Shown here: one piece after another, positions 25,927 to 34,153 of the stretch | How positions within the stretch are numbered: the first letter of the stretch is position 1 | Layout of the letters: the number at the start of each line of letters is the position of its first letter | Origin: Brevibacillus choshinensis | GTDB taxonomy: Bacteria; Bacillota; Bacilli; Brevibacillales; Brevibacillaceae | Assembly: GCF_001420695.1 (NCBI RefSeq) | Contig: NZ_LJJB01000013.1 | Location: 248,065-312,064 of the forward strand | DNA: 64,000 bases | Direction of reading: 5' to 3' | Notes under the pieces: generated by a model | The model's database searches: none | What the model was told of the DNA's origin: nothing | What the model saw: the letters and a program-made list of their open reading frames with translations, nothing else | Made by a program: the position numbers and the translations under genes

Positions 25927-26511
25927 ATGAGAAAAATCATTTTACTCATGCACGTATCGCTTGATGGCTTCGTAACAGGACCCAACGGTGAAATGGATTG
26001 GATTATCCATACAGAGGAAGAACAGAACTATGTCACCGACTTGCTAAACACCGTAGACACCGTTTTATTTGGACGTGTGACTAATCAAATGATGGAAAGC
26101 TTCTGGCCGACTGTACCCGCGCATCCCGTCTGGTCAAAATCGAAGTACCATGCCGAACATGCTGTCTGGATTGAGAAAACAGAGAAAATTGTATTCTCCA
26201 AGACTTTGGACAAAGTGGAATGGAGCAATTCCAGACTGGTAAAAGAACATATTACGGAAGAAGTTGCGAAAATGAAACAGCAGCCCGGCAAGAACATTGT
26301 GATGATGGCCAGCTCTGGCCTTGCGCAAACGTTTATGCAGCTCGGCTTGATTGATGAATATCGAATTAATGTTAATCCTATTGTTGTTGGCGGCGGAAGA
26401 CCGCTCTTTAAAAATATCAAGGACAGAATCGATCTTAAACTTGCGGAAGCCAAAACGTTTAGTTCCGGAGTCGTCGGACTTGTCTACGGAATAAGACGAG
26501 GTGAGGTGTAG
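25927..26511 (+). CDS. Dihydrofolate reductase family protein (RibD C-terminal type)
   Basis: 194 residues. The opening RKIILLMHVSLDGFVTGPNG and the blocks VDTVLFGRVTNQMM and NIVMMASSGLAQTFMQLGLIDEYRINVNPIVVGGG are those of the RibD_C/YyaP family with a DHFR-like fold. These are NADPH-dependent reductases of mostly unknown substrate and not the housekeeping DHFR. AAAGGAG precedes the ATG. It stands directly before the DoxX gene, the stop TAG touching the next ATG. Confidence 0.87.
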   Translation: MRKIILLMHVSLDGFVTGPNGEMDWIIHTEEEQNYVTDLLNTVDTVLFGRVTNQMMESFWPTVPAHPVWSKSKYHAEHAVWIEKTEKIVFSKTLDKVEWSNSRLVKEHITEEVAKMKQQPGKNIVMMASSGLAQTFMQLGLIDEYRINVNPIVVGGGRPLFKNIKDRIDLKLAEAKTFSSGVVGLVYGIRRGEV

Positions 26512-26916
26512 ATGGGAAAATTGTGGAAATATGCAGGCTGGGTAGGACTCGCTCTGATAGCGCTGATCTTTATTCAAGCGGCGGTCCTTAAACTAATGGG
26601 TGTGCAAGCAATGGTGGAAGTCTTCAACAAGCTAGGGTATCCTGCATGGTTTCGTATTGCAATTGGGATCCTGGAAATTGTCGGAGCGATTGCGCTGCTC
26701 ATTCGGTCTTCTTCGCGTTACGGTTCGATATTATTGGCGTTGATTATGATCGGTGCAACGATATCATCGCTTGCTAAAGGGACGGCTGGCGATGTGATCG
26801 TTCCAGTTATTATGCTTTTTCTACTTGTATGGATCGCAGTAGTCAGGGGACCTGTCAATCGCCATATAGCGGAACAACTGCCAGCGAGCAAGGTTACAGT
26901 TCACCGGGACGAATAA
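26512..26916 (+). CDS. DoxX-family membrane protein
   Basis: 134 residues with four hydrophobic helices. FIQAAVLKLMGVQAMVEVFNKLGYP and IAIGILEIVGAIALL match the DoxX/DoxD-like family of small membrane proteins, some of which associate with redox enzymes. It starts in the base after the reductase stop codon, with GAGGTG as ribosome site inside the previous gene. Confidence 0.85.
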   Translation: MGKLWKYAGWVGLALIALIFIQAAVLKLMGVQAMVEVFNKLGYPAWFRIAIGILEIVGAIALLIRSSSRYGSILLALIMIGATISSLAKGTAGDVIVPVIMLFLLVWIAVVRGPVNRHIAEQLPASKVTVHRDE

Positions 26917-26920
26917 ACTG

Positions 26921-27154
26921 GGATATGAACGGTTGGACCGCGAGCAGCATCTGCTCCTGTTCTAAATGCTGCGGGCCAGTATGCTGCCGCTTCTGGAAAA
27001 TCTGACTCCCGAGCAGCTTAAGCGGGTCGGGGAATATTCCGATGGAGCGCGGTACACGTTCAAAGAGCTGCTGGAATTGCGTGTCCAGCATGTCCGTTAC
27101 CACCTCGCCCAGATCGAGCGGGTAAGGCAGGCATATCGAGAGGATAGGGTATAA
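26921..27154 (+). pseudogene. DinB-like protein, C-terminal remnant with an in-frame stop
   Basis: The frame reads GYERLDREQHLLLF, a TAA at 26963, then MLRASMLPLLENLTPEQLKR and ELLELRVQHVRYHLAQIERVR to a stop. The end block with H-x(3)-H-L-A-Q-I is that of DinB-type proteins. The N-terminal half is missing. Confidence 0.5.
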
Positions 27155-27176
27155 CACTATATGCTAGTTGTGATTC

Positions 27177-27198
27177 AACTAACGGGTTCGAAAGTTCC
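27177..27198 (+). repeat. Dispersed motif copy 6
   Basis: CTAACGGGTTCGAAAGTTCCATTA. This copy has one base change in the TTCGATAG core and lies 23 bp after the DinB remnant's stop. Confidence 0.5.
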
Positions 27199-27295
27199 AT
27201 TATACAAATCATGCTTGCTCAATTACCGCAACCGCCAACAGAACATCTGCTTGAGTTATTCAAGGTCTGATCGTCGCTTATTGGAGGAGGGTACT

Positions 27296-27910
27296 ATGGA
27301 CAAAGAGAAACTCATCCGTAAATTCGATAATCAATCCAAAATTTACGAAATGAGAAGGAAGAAGCAGTCAGAACGGAAATGGCGGGAAAAATTGATCGGG
27401 AGTGCAAAGGGGAAGGTTCTTGAGGTAGCTGTTGGTGCCGGAGCGAATTTTTACTTTTACCCCAAAAATGTGGATGTGACTGCTGTCGATTTCAGCGGTG
27501 CTATGTTATCCAAGGCAAAAGAGTCCGCCACGGCTAGCAATGTTCGGGCCACATTCATTCAATCCGATATTGAATCTATTTCGTTTCCTGAAAACTCATT
27601 TGATACCATTGTCTCGACATTATCCTTTTGCGGTTACGAATATCCTGTTAGAGTGTTGGAATCTTTTAACAGGTGGTGCAAGCCGGACGGTCAAATTTTG
27701 TTAATGGAGCATGGTCTCAGTTCAAACCGATTGATTGGCAGCACCCAAAAGATCATCGAGCCGATATTCCAACGCGTTGTCGGTTGTCATCTGGATCGTA
27801 ATATGATCAATATTTTTCAGCATTCCCCGATTCATATACATCATATGGAGCGCTACAAGTTTAATACCGTTCATTTGGTGTGGGCGTCGCCAAACAAAGG
27901 AGAGGGCTGA
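27296..27910 (+). CDS. Class I SAM-dependent methyltransferase
   Basis: 204 residues. Motif I is VLEVAVGAGAN, motif II YPKNVDVTAVDFS, and the post-motif block FDTIVSTLSFCGYEYPVRVL followed by RWCKPDGQILLMEHG is typical of UbiE/methyltransf_11 proteins. GGAGG is 8 nt before the ATG. The substrate is unknown; small-molecule targets are likely from the fold. It lies at the right edge of the mosaic region. Confidence 0.85.
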   Translation: MDKEKLIRKFDNQSKIYEMRRKKQSERKWREKLIGSAKGKVLEVAVGAGANFYFYPKNVDVTAVDFSGAMLSKAKESATASNVRATFIQSDIESISFPENSFDTIVSTLSFCGYEYPVRVLESFNRWCKPDGQILLMEHGLSSNRLIGSTQKIIEPIFQRVVGCHLDRNMINIFQHSPIHIHHMERYKFNTVHLVWASPNKGEG

Positions 27911-28136
27911 AGTTTTTTGAATCGAAAATCAACGTTAGATCAACTTCTCTAGTCTAAAACTATATTATCCCTTAAAAGCTGGACGCGGCCCTTTCGTTTT
28001 TTGCGTGGTACAATCTTCACCATATTGCGCATATTACGAAGCTTCGCGAGCGCAGAACTGGTAGTAGGGGGTCAGAGAGAGCGTGACGGTTCAATCGTTG
28101 CTCCCCACCCTCAGATTCGTAAAATGGCAAGGAGAT
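27911..28136. other. Intergenic stretch with one Tn7-like site and an unexplained open tail
   Basis: TAGTCTAAAACTATATTATC at 27950-27969 is an inverted copy of the 20-bp site family without a clear neighbour site. From about 28007 an open tail reads LRSFASAELVVGGQR and ends in PQIRKMARR at 28138. It has no start codon that I can support and no family that I recognise. Confidence 0.35.
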
Positions 28137-28172
28137 AGCAGTCTGAACAATTTATCTGTTCAGGCTGCTATT
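28137..28172 (+). terminator. Hairpin before ppaC
   Basis: AGCAGTCTGAACA and TGTTCAGGCTGCT pair around a 7-nt loop; a T-rich tract follows. It insulates ppaC from the accessory region. Confidence 0.6.
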
Positions 28173-28274
28173 CTTATTTTCAATCAAGGCGTTTGAACCT
28201 ATAATGTTACTTGGGAATATCCTAAACCCTGTGGTATAATTTTGTCGCCAAAACAAGTCTAAGGAGTATGGATC

Positions 28275-29207
28275 ATGGAAAAAAAACTCATTTTCGGTCA
28301 TAAAAATCCTGACACGGATTCCATTTGTTCTGCACTGATCTACGCGGATCTGAAAACCAAACTGGGAGCGAATGTAGAGCCAGTTCGCCTCGGTGTAGTC
28401 AGCAGCGAAACCCAATTCGTACTGGACTACTTCAAGGTAGCAGCACCTCGCCAGGTGGATACCGTAGCGAATGAAGTAAACGAAGTCATTTTGGTCGACC
28501 ACAACGAGCGCCAACAAAGCGCGAATGACATCGAGCAAGTGCAAGTGGTAGAAGTCATTGACCACCACCGCATTGCAAACTTTGAGACCAGCAACCCACT
28601 CTACTTCCGTGCAGAGCCGGTTGGCTGCACCACGACCATCCTGAAAAAGCTGTACAAAGAAAACGGCGTAGAGATTCCAAAAGAAATCGCGGGTTTGATG
28701 CTGTCCGCTATCATTTCCGACACCCTGTTGTTGAAATCTCCGACTTGCACCGAGCAAGATGTAGCGGCAGCCCATGAGCTCGCTGAGATCGCTGGAGTAA
28801 ACCTAGAGCAATACGGTCTGGAAATGCTGAAAGCGGGCGCAGATCTGAGCGACAAATCCATTGCGCAGCTGCTGTCCTTGGATGCGAAAGAATTCCAAAT
28901 GGGCAACGCAAAAGTAGAAATCGCTCAAGTAAACGCAGTAGATGTAAACGATGTGTTGGGTCGCCAAGCTGAGCTGGAAGCTGCGATTTCTGCCATCGTT
29001 GCCGACAAAGGACTGGATCTGTTCCTGTTTGCGGTAACAGACATCTTGAACAACGATTCGGTGGCGGTAGCGATCGGAAAAGCAACCAACGCAGTTGAGA
29101 AAGCGTACAATGTGACGCTGGTTGATAACAAGGCTGTCCTCAAAGGCGTTGTTTCCCGCAAAAAACAAATCGTACCTGTATTGACGGACACGTTCGCGAG
29201 CCTGTAA
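28275..29207 (+). CDS. ppaC: Manganese-dependent inorganic pyrophosphatase
   Basis: 310 residues, the standard length for family II PPases. DHH-superfamily motifs are [14 protein letters not shown] and VIDHHR, and the C-terminal DHHA2 domain ends with SRKKQIVP, which binds pyrophosphate. It hydrolyses pyrophosphate from biosynthesis in the cytosol. It is a single-gene unit between two terminators, with AAGGAG before the ATG. Codon use is highly biased, as expected for a well-expressed gene. Confidence 0.96.
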   Translation: MEKKLIFGHKNPDTDSICSALIYADLKTKLGANVEPVRLGVVSSETQFVLDYFKVAAPRQVDTVANEVNEVILVDHNERQQSANDIEQVQVVEVIDHHRIANFETSNPLYFRAEPVGCTTTILKKLYKENGVEIPKEIAGLMLSAIISDTLLLKSPTCTEQDVAAAHELAEIAGVNLEQYGLEMLKAGADLSDKSIAQLLSLDAKEFQMGNAKVEIAQVNAVDVNDVLGRQAELEAAISAIVADKGLDLFLFAVTDILNNDSVAVAIGKATNAVEKAYNVTLVDNKAVLKGVVSRKKQIVPVLTDTFASL

Positions 29208-29225
29208 GGGAAGGTCAAATATAAG

Positions 29226-29262
29226 AAAACTGCCGGTGCAGAAGTTGCCGGCAGTTTTTTTG
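29226..29262 (+). terminator. Rho-independent terminator of ppaC
   Basis: AAACTGCCGG / CCGGCAGTTT stem followed by seven T. Confidence 0.92.
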
Positions 29263-29350
29263 TCTCGCGAAACACCTTATTGTAATACTTCCAGTGTATT
29301 CCCGAAGGGGACTTACAAAAAGGTAATGATCTCTCACACACAATAACCGA

Positions 29351-29629
29351 CTAACAAATGCGGTGTTCGGCCTCCGATTCACCTGTAAGGGCATTTATTT
29401 TCATCGTGCCACCCTCGCAGTTACTATCTCGTGTCCAGATGATTTCGTAGTAACCATCAGCTCGTTTCACCGATATTATTTTGATAGGGAAGTAGGGGGC
29501 GTCATACTCGTCTTTGACGATCTGAATAGCTTGATCTTCCGTCATGATGGGGCCATCACTACAACCCGAACAAACGAGGAATGTCAAGATCATAAAGGTA
29601 AGTAGCAAAGAACTGAAACCGGACTTCAA
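29351..29629 (-). CDS. Small putative lipoprotein
   Basis: 92 residues with a hydrophobic signal peptide and a Cys near residue 23 (FLVCSGCSD) as likely lipid anchor, although the lipobox is not ideal. The mature part has the PepSY-like pattern MTEDQAIQIVKDEY and KINALTGE. The TTG start at 29629 is favoured because GGGGGG lies 6 nt upstream. Function unknown. Confidence 0.65.
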   Translation of the reverse strand: MKSGFSSLLLTFMILTFLVCSGCSDGPIMTEDQAIQIVKDEYDAPYFPIKIISVKRADGYYEIIWTRDSNCEGGTMKINALTGESEAEHRIC

Positions 29630-29817
29630 ATAACATCCCCCCAAGCATTTCCTTGTATGACGATATAAGGGAATGGATGTTTCACACTCTTCACATTTTC
29701 ATTCGGACACGAATGCATCCCACACTGCTTTGCGCGGGTATCATCTACTCACTCCTTCCTTACACTTATGAAAAACAGCAAAAGCGCCGATATGAAATAA
29801 AGGGTAAGGATATTACT

Positions 29818-30741
29818 ATGTTTGAGGGCCAAGCCTCAAAAACATCTGGAGGACGCAAAGTGAAAGTTGCATCACGTGCTGTTGCATACGTATGTCTGTT
29901 ATCATTGTTCTTTGTTTTGACAGGATTCGCTTCTCCGTCAGAGAATCGAAAAGCGACATGGCTGTGGCATACGGAATTGATCGCTTCTGAGCCGAATGAG
30001 ATTCTCTCGTTTAGCAAGGAGCAGGGAGTAAACCTGATCTATCTGCAGGTCGACATTTCCAAAAAGCCAGCCTACTATCAGTCGTTTATTCGAGACGCTC
30101 ATCGTGCTGGGGTAGATGTACATGCGTTGAGCGGAAGTCCGAAGTGGGCATTGAGAGAAAATCAGGGGAAGATTCTGGCGCTGACGAACTGGCTACTGGC
30201 TTACAATCAGCGTGTGTCTGACGAGGAAAAATTCACGGGGCTGCACCTCGATATCGAGCCATATTTGCTACCGGAATGGAAAACCGACCAGGAATCGGTC
30301 ATTCAACAGTGGATGGAAAATGTGGAGACGTATGTTGACCTTGCCCGTCAGGACGCTGGGCTTGAAATCGGTTGTGACATTCCCTTCTGGTTGGACAAAT
30401 ATTACTTGCCGGAAGCTCCCAATATGACTCTCAGCCAGTCGCTCATCGCTCAACACGATCAAGTGGCGATCATGTCTTATCGAGATCGTGCAGAAGGGCC
30501 AAACAGCATTTCTGCGCTTGTCCCGCAAGAACTAGGCTGGGCTGACGACCTTGGGAAAAAAATCATGCTCGGCGTAGAAACCAAGGAAAGCAACGAAGGC
30601 AATTTTGTCTCTTTTTATGAAGAAGGGGCGCAACAGTTGAATCAAGAGCTATCCAAGCTTCCTGTATTGCTGGCGGACCATCCGTCTTTCGGTGGGATTG
30701 CGGTACATTCGTATGAGCATTGGAAAGTATTAATAGACTAG
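29818..30741 (+). CDS. Secreted or membrane-anchored hypothetical protein, TIM-barrel-like
   Basis: 307 residues from ATG 29818. A hydrophobic segment at residues 23-38 (VAYVCLLSLFFVLTGFAS) is a signal peptide or anchor. The rest contains NLIYLQVDIS, GLHLDIEPYLLPEW and QVAIMSYRD, which recall the strands of glycoside-hydrolase-like TIM barrels: D-x-E near the end of a strand is a usual acid pair. No enzymatic activity can be claimed. The frame is open 165 bp further upstream but without a good start. Confidence 0.7.
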   Translation: MFEGQASKTSGGRKVKVASRAVAYVCLLSLFFVLTGFASPSENRKATWLWHTELIASEPNEILSFSKEQGVNLIYLQVDISKKPAYYQSFIRDAHRAGVDVHALSGSPKWALRENQGKILALTNWLLAYNQRVSDEEKFTGLHLDIEPYLLPEWKTDQESVIQQWMENVETYVDLARQDAGLEIGCDIPFWLDKYYLPEAPNMTLSQSLIAQHDQVAIMSYRDRAEGPNSISALVPQELGWADDLGKKIMLGVETKESNEGNFVSFYEEGAQQLNQELSKLPVLLADHPSFGGIAVHSYEHWKVLID

Positions 30742-30779
30742 TCAGCTGAAAGAATGGGCGAAGATGGCTGTGAAGGGAC

Positions 30780-30809
30780 AGAGCGGAGAGATCTCCGCTC
30801 TATTTTTTT
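30780..30809 (+). terminator. Rho-independent terminator
   Basis: AGAGCGGAGA / TCTCCGCTCT stem followed by seven T, 40 nt after the upstream stop. The 110 bp beyond it hold nothing that I can name. Confidence 0.9.
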
Positions 30810-30926
30810 GAGATGGTTGAATCTTGTTCCCACGCAAACCCGTTTCGGACAGCCTGCTAAGTACATCGATGTCAGGAATCTGACTGCCAACCAATGCGGT
30901 AAAAACAAGGTGTGAGGGAATCCATT

Positions 30927-31268
30927 CTACTCTTTTTCCAAAAAAGTAACCTTGCTAATGAGGTTTTCTTTTACTTCATAGATGGCGACAGCTTGAAAGG
31001 GTTCTCGATTGTCTCTGCCGCTCACTTCCTCCAAATCGATGACAAAGTTGCCGTATGTCATTCGGTTTTTGATCTCGGCACGGTTGTTCGGATTAGCTTG
31101 GAACATTTTCGCGTAGCGCGCTCTCAGTTCATCTGCACCACTGACTAGAACATTCCCGCTCGGATGCTCCACAATCTGCACGTCAGATGTATAGGTGGAA
31201 ACAAAGCCCTCGACATCCTGCTTGTTATAGTAATCCAACTGAAGCTGTACAATTTTTTCGGGTGTCAT
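30927..31268 (-). CDS. SnoaL/NTF2-like protein (nuclear transport factor 2 fold)
   Basis: 113 residues. MTPEKIVQLQLDYYNKQDVEGFVSTY and VRYAK-type central helix, ending IYEVKENLISKVTFL, are typical of the SnoaL-like domain. These are small ligand-binding or isomerase proteins of varied role. ATG 31268 is preceded by GAGGAGG at 9 nt. Confidence 0.82.
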   Translation of the reverse strand: MTPEKIVQLQLDYYNKQDVEGFVSTYTSDVQIVEHPSGNVLVSGADELRARYAKMFQANPNNRAEIKNRMTYGNFVIDLEEVSGRDNREPFQAVAIYEVKENLISKVTFLEKE

Positions 31269-31365
31269 CGTTCTTCCTCCTCTAGGTTGATTCACTACAC
31301 ATGTTAGCAGAAGATTAGAAAAATACGCAATGAGGATGGAAAGTAACTGACCTTATAGAAAATGG

Positions 31366-31399
31366 AAAAACTGCCCCTTTTAGAAGGGCAGTTTTTTAT
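31366..31399. terminator. Terminator-like hairpin
   Basis: AAAAACTGCCCC / GGGCAGTTTTTT with A and T runs on both sides. It lies between two genes that diverge, so it may be the scar of a former gene or a terminator of an unseen RNA. Confidence 0.6.
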
Positions 31400-31437
31400 T
31401 ATGATGAGAGTACGCAATGAAATAGGGGGAATCATCG

Positions 31438-31623
31438 GTGGCATTGGAAATGAGAGCAAGCTGTGAACTTTGTGAAAAGCAGATCGAAATGGATCAGGAG
31501 GCTTATATCTGTAGCTACGAGTGCACATTTTGTCCGACTTGTACGGCGGGACAAAACGGCATTTGCCCGAATTGTGGTGGAGAGCTGGTTAAACGACCAA
31601 AGAGAATAAAAATCAATCGGTAA
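31438..31623 (+). CDS. DUF1272 zinc-knuckle protein
   Basis: 61 residues with GTG start. Eight Cys are arranged as C-x2-C, C-x(3)-C-x2-C-x2-C and C-x2-C (CELCEKQ, ECTFCPTC, CPNCGGELVKRP), the pattern of DUF1272. Likely a zinc-binding protein of unknown function. It lies 23 bp before the permease and may be co-transcribed. Confidence 0.88.
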   Translation: MALEMRASCELCEKQIEMDQEAYICSYECTFCPTCTAGQNGICPNCGGELVKRPKRIKINR

Positions 31624-31646
31624 TCCGATAAAAAGGAGGGCTACCC

Positions 31647-32933
31647 ATGGCTCAAGCTTCCACGAAATCTGCCTTTCAAGAAACGTTATCGTTACCCCAA
31701 ATTGTGGCCCTCTACATTGGGGCGGTAGTTGGGTCAGGGATTCTGCTCATTCCCGGTCTGACGGCAGAGTTGGCTGGACCTGCATCCATTTTGGCGTGGA
31801 TGGTGATGTCCATTTTAGTTGTCCCTATGGCGATCACAATGGGGCTATTATCTGCGAGGCATCCTCATTCGGGAGGAGTATCGCATTTTGTACGCCTTGC
31901 TTTCGGGGATCGCTTTGGCAATGCAGTTGGTTGGTTTTTTCTTTTGGCGGTCCCGATCGGCGGTCCGATTTTGGCAGTAACCGGCGCGAAATACTTGGCC
32001 ATCCTGATGAATTGGGGGGATGTCCAGATCTATAGCGTAGCGGCACTGATCTTTTTCATCGTACTGGTTATGAATGTGTTTGGTTTGCAACTGGCAGGGA
32101 AAGTACAGACGATCGTCGTTTCACTCATCATCGCGATCCTAGTACTCGCGATCTGTACAGCCATTCCGCACTACGACGCGGCTAACTTTACACCATTTAT
32201 GCCAAACGGATGGTATAGCGTCATGCAGACTGCGGTTTTGCTATTTTGGTGCTTTATTGGATGGGAAGCTGTTACGCATCTTTCACAGGAGTTTGTCAAT
32301 CCACAGAGGAATGCGATTCGCGGCGTTTTGTGGAGTGCGGGGGTCGTAGCACTGCTCTACTTTGGAGTTGCCTTTTTGACCGTGGGCACTCATAGCTATG
32401 GAAACCAGATGTCCGCTGCATCCTTGAGCGTAATGGTACAGCTCAGTTTGGGACCTATCGGCGGCTGGATCGTCGCAGTAACAGCTCTGTTTATTTGCAT
32501 TGCTTCTGCCAATGCCTATGTGAGTGCCGCCTCTCGTATCGCGTATGCCTTGTCACAAGAAGGGGTCGCTCCAAAATGGTTTGGGATTTTGCATCCGAAG
32601 TACCGTACCCCTATCGGAGGACTCGCGTTCATCATGGTTGCGTTCATCGTGGTGTTGTACGTTCTTGCCAGCGGGATGATTTCCTTTTCTCAACTGATTC
32701 AATTGCCAAATGCGACTTTCTTTGCCACTTACATCGGGGGTTGCTTTGCTGGAATTCGCCTGTTGCGCGATTCGCGATTGGGCAAACTATGCGCCTGGAT
32801 TTCGTTGGTCGTTTCGTTAGGGTTATATCCCTTCCTAGGTTGGTCGGGACTATATCCAGTCGCTATCCTGATCATTGTAAATGTCTGGGAAAGACGAAAG
32901 CGGCGCATCGACTTGAAGGTGCCGACAACCTAA
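31647..32933 (+). CDS. Amino acid permease, APC family, YjeH-like
   Basis: 428 residues and about 12 hydrophobic helices. The first helix block IVALYIGAVVGSGILLIPGL has the GSG substrate-binding turn of APC transporters, and length and helix layout fit YjeH, an exporter of methionine and branched-chain amino acids. GGAGG precedes the ATG. The direction of transport is inferred from the YjeH match only. Confidence 0.85.
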   Translation: MAQASTKSAFQETLSLPQIVALYIGAVVGSGILLIPGLTAELAGPASILAWMVMSILVVPMAITMGLLSARHPHSGGVSHFVRLAFGDRFGNAVGWFFLLAVPIGGPILAVTGAKYLAILMNWGDVQIYSVAALIFFIVLVMNVFGLQLAGKVQTIVVSLIIAILVLAICTAIPHYDAANFTPFMPNGWYSVMQTAVLLFWCFIGWEAVTHLSQEFVNPQRNAIRGVLWSAGVVALLYFGVAFLTVGTHSYGNQMSAASLSVMVQLSLGPIGGWIVAVTALFICIASANAYVSAASRIAYALSQEGVAPKWFGILHPKYRTPIGGLAFIMVAFIVVLYVLASGMISFSQLIQLPNATFFATYIGGCFAGIRLLRDSRLGKLCAWISLVVSLGLYPFLGWSGLYPVAILIIVNVWERRKRRIDLKVPTT

Positions 32934-32944
32934 ACATGAAAAGG

Positions 32945-32981
32945 TAAGACTCATTCCCGTCGCTGGGTATGAGTCTTTTTC
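32945..32981 (+). terminator. Rho-independent terminator of the permease gene
   Basis: AAGACTCAT / ATGAGTCTT stem with a 13-nt loop, then TTT. Confidence 0.8.
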
Positions 32982-33058
32982 TGTCTGACGAACACTACAG
33001 GTAGAAGAGGACGATCTTTTTTTTACAATTATCCAGCATTTTTTTTAGAGAAATGCCA

Positions 33059-33089
33059 TTGACATTGACGGTCCGTAAATGTGTACGAT
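33059..33089 (+). promoter_or_regulatory. MerR-type promoter with 19-bp spacer and palindromic operator
   Basis: The -35 TTGACA (33059) and -10 TACGAT (33084) are separated by 19 bp, longer than the optimal 17. The 21-bp near-palindrome ACATTGACGGTCCGTAAATGT (33062-33082, one mismatched pair) fills the spacer. This is the classic layout at which MerR-family activators underwind DNA. The MerR gene starts 23 bp downstream, so it controls itself. Confidence 0.8.
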
Positions 33090-33111
33090 GAATTCGTCGG
33101 GAGGGATGACC

Positions 33112-33873
33112 ATGGAATATACGGTGCAAAAACTGGGGCTCCTGGCGGGTGTCAGCACTCGGACGCTCCGATACTACGATGAAATTGGTATTCTCAAGCC
33201 GGCGAGAATCAATTCGTCTGGGTATCGCATCTACGGACAGCCAGAGGTGGATCGCTTGCAGCAAATCCTTTTTTACCGAGAGCTGGGTGTAAGCTTGGAG
33301 GAAATCAACGAGATCATCACGTCACCGACCTTTGACGCTGACCAGGCATTACGGGAGCATCGGATAAAGCTCCTGGAAAAACGAGAACAATTAGATGCGC
33401 TGATCGCAAATGTCGATCGGACGCTAGCCCAGAGAGAGGGGACGGGAACGGTGAGTGACCAACAAAAATTCGAAGGCTTCAAGCAAAAGCTGATAGACGA
33501 TAATGAAAAGCAGTATGGTGAAGAAATTCGAGCCAAGTACGGAGATGAACCAATCAACAAGTCGAATCAGAAGATTAAAGGAATGACCGAGGAAGAGCAT
33601 GCGCATCTTGAGCAGTTGGCTGCTACCATCCATGAAGCGTTGGCAAATGCATTTGAGACGGGAGATCCTGCAGGCGAGCTAGCCCAGAGCGCGGTTGCAC
33701 TTCATCGGCAGTGGCTTAGCTTTTACTGGGACGAATATAGCAAGGAAGCTCATATGGGGCTTGCTCAAATGTACATGGACGATCCGCGTTTCACCGCATA
33801 CTACGACAAGGATCAGCCGGGAGTTGCTGCGTTTTTAAGGGATGCTGTCGCGGTTTATGTAGGGAAGGATTGA
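33112..33873 (+). CDS. MerR-family regulator with TipAS antibiotic-recognition domain
   Basis: 253 residues. Residues 1-70 are the MerR winged helix (YTVQKLGLLAGVSTRTLRYYDEIGIL), a long dimer helix follows, and from about 130 a TipAS domain (HLEQLAATIHEALANAF, SFYWDEYSKEAHMGLAQMY) is seen. TipAS proteins bind thiopeptides and other amphiphilic drugs, and activate efflux genes, as with Mta of Bacillus. No efflux gene follows here; an IS3 scar is next, so a former target may have been lost. Start 33112 has GGAGGG at 7 nt. Confidence 0.9.
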   Translation: MEYTVQKLGLLAGVSTRTLRYYDEIGILKPARINSSGYRIYGQPEVDRLQQILFYRELGVSLEEINEIITSPTFDADQALREHRIKLLEKREQLDALIANVDRTLAQREGTGTVSDQQKFEGFKQKLIDDNEKQYGEEIRAKYGDEPINKSNQKIKGMTEEEHAHLEQLAATIHEALANAFETGDPAGELAQSAVALHRQWLSFYWDEYSKEAHMGLAQMYMDDPRFTAYYDKDQPGVAAFLRDAVAVYVGKD

Positions 33874-33893
33874 TAAAAAAGAAAGGCTGCTAT

Positions 33894-34150
33894 CAAGATG
33901 AACTTACCCCTGTCAAGTGGACAGCACGAAAACAAGCCTCATTACGCTACAGCCTTAGTTCGGTATTGTACCGGGCTAAGGCTGTTTATGACATTCGAGG
34001 ATCTTCTCCTTTAGATTTGCATCTTCCAACGTCTTCGCAGATGGGTTTCGTTTTTCGCTTGCCCCCTTTGCAGGTTCCCACAACTTTTTTAAGTATTCGT
34101 TCTCCGCACGCAGCGGTATTAACTCTTCTTCCATACGATCTTTCCTATAC
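33894..34150 (-). mobile_element. IS3-family remnant
   Basis: A minus-strand open stretch (from 34188 to 33976) contains IPLRAENEYLKKLWEPAKG, the leucine-zipper end of an IS3-type OrfA. Only the end of orfA remains and orfB is lost. At 33949-33985 a 15-bp stem (ACAGCCTTAG... / ...CTAAGGCTGT) lies next to it, and 33901-33923 resembles the terminal repeat of IS3 elements. The remnant abuts the end of the DUF3626 gene. Confidence 0.55.
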
Positions 34151-34153
34151 GTT

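Noticed and set aside
28007-28138. Open tail ending PQIRKMARR as a phage terminase small subunit fragment
   Set aside because: The resemblance is too weak to name it.
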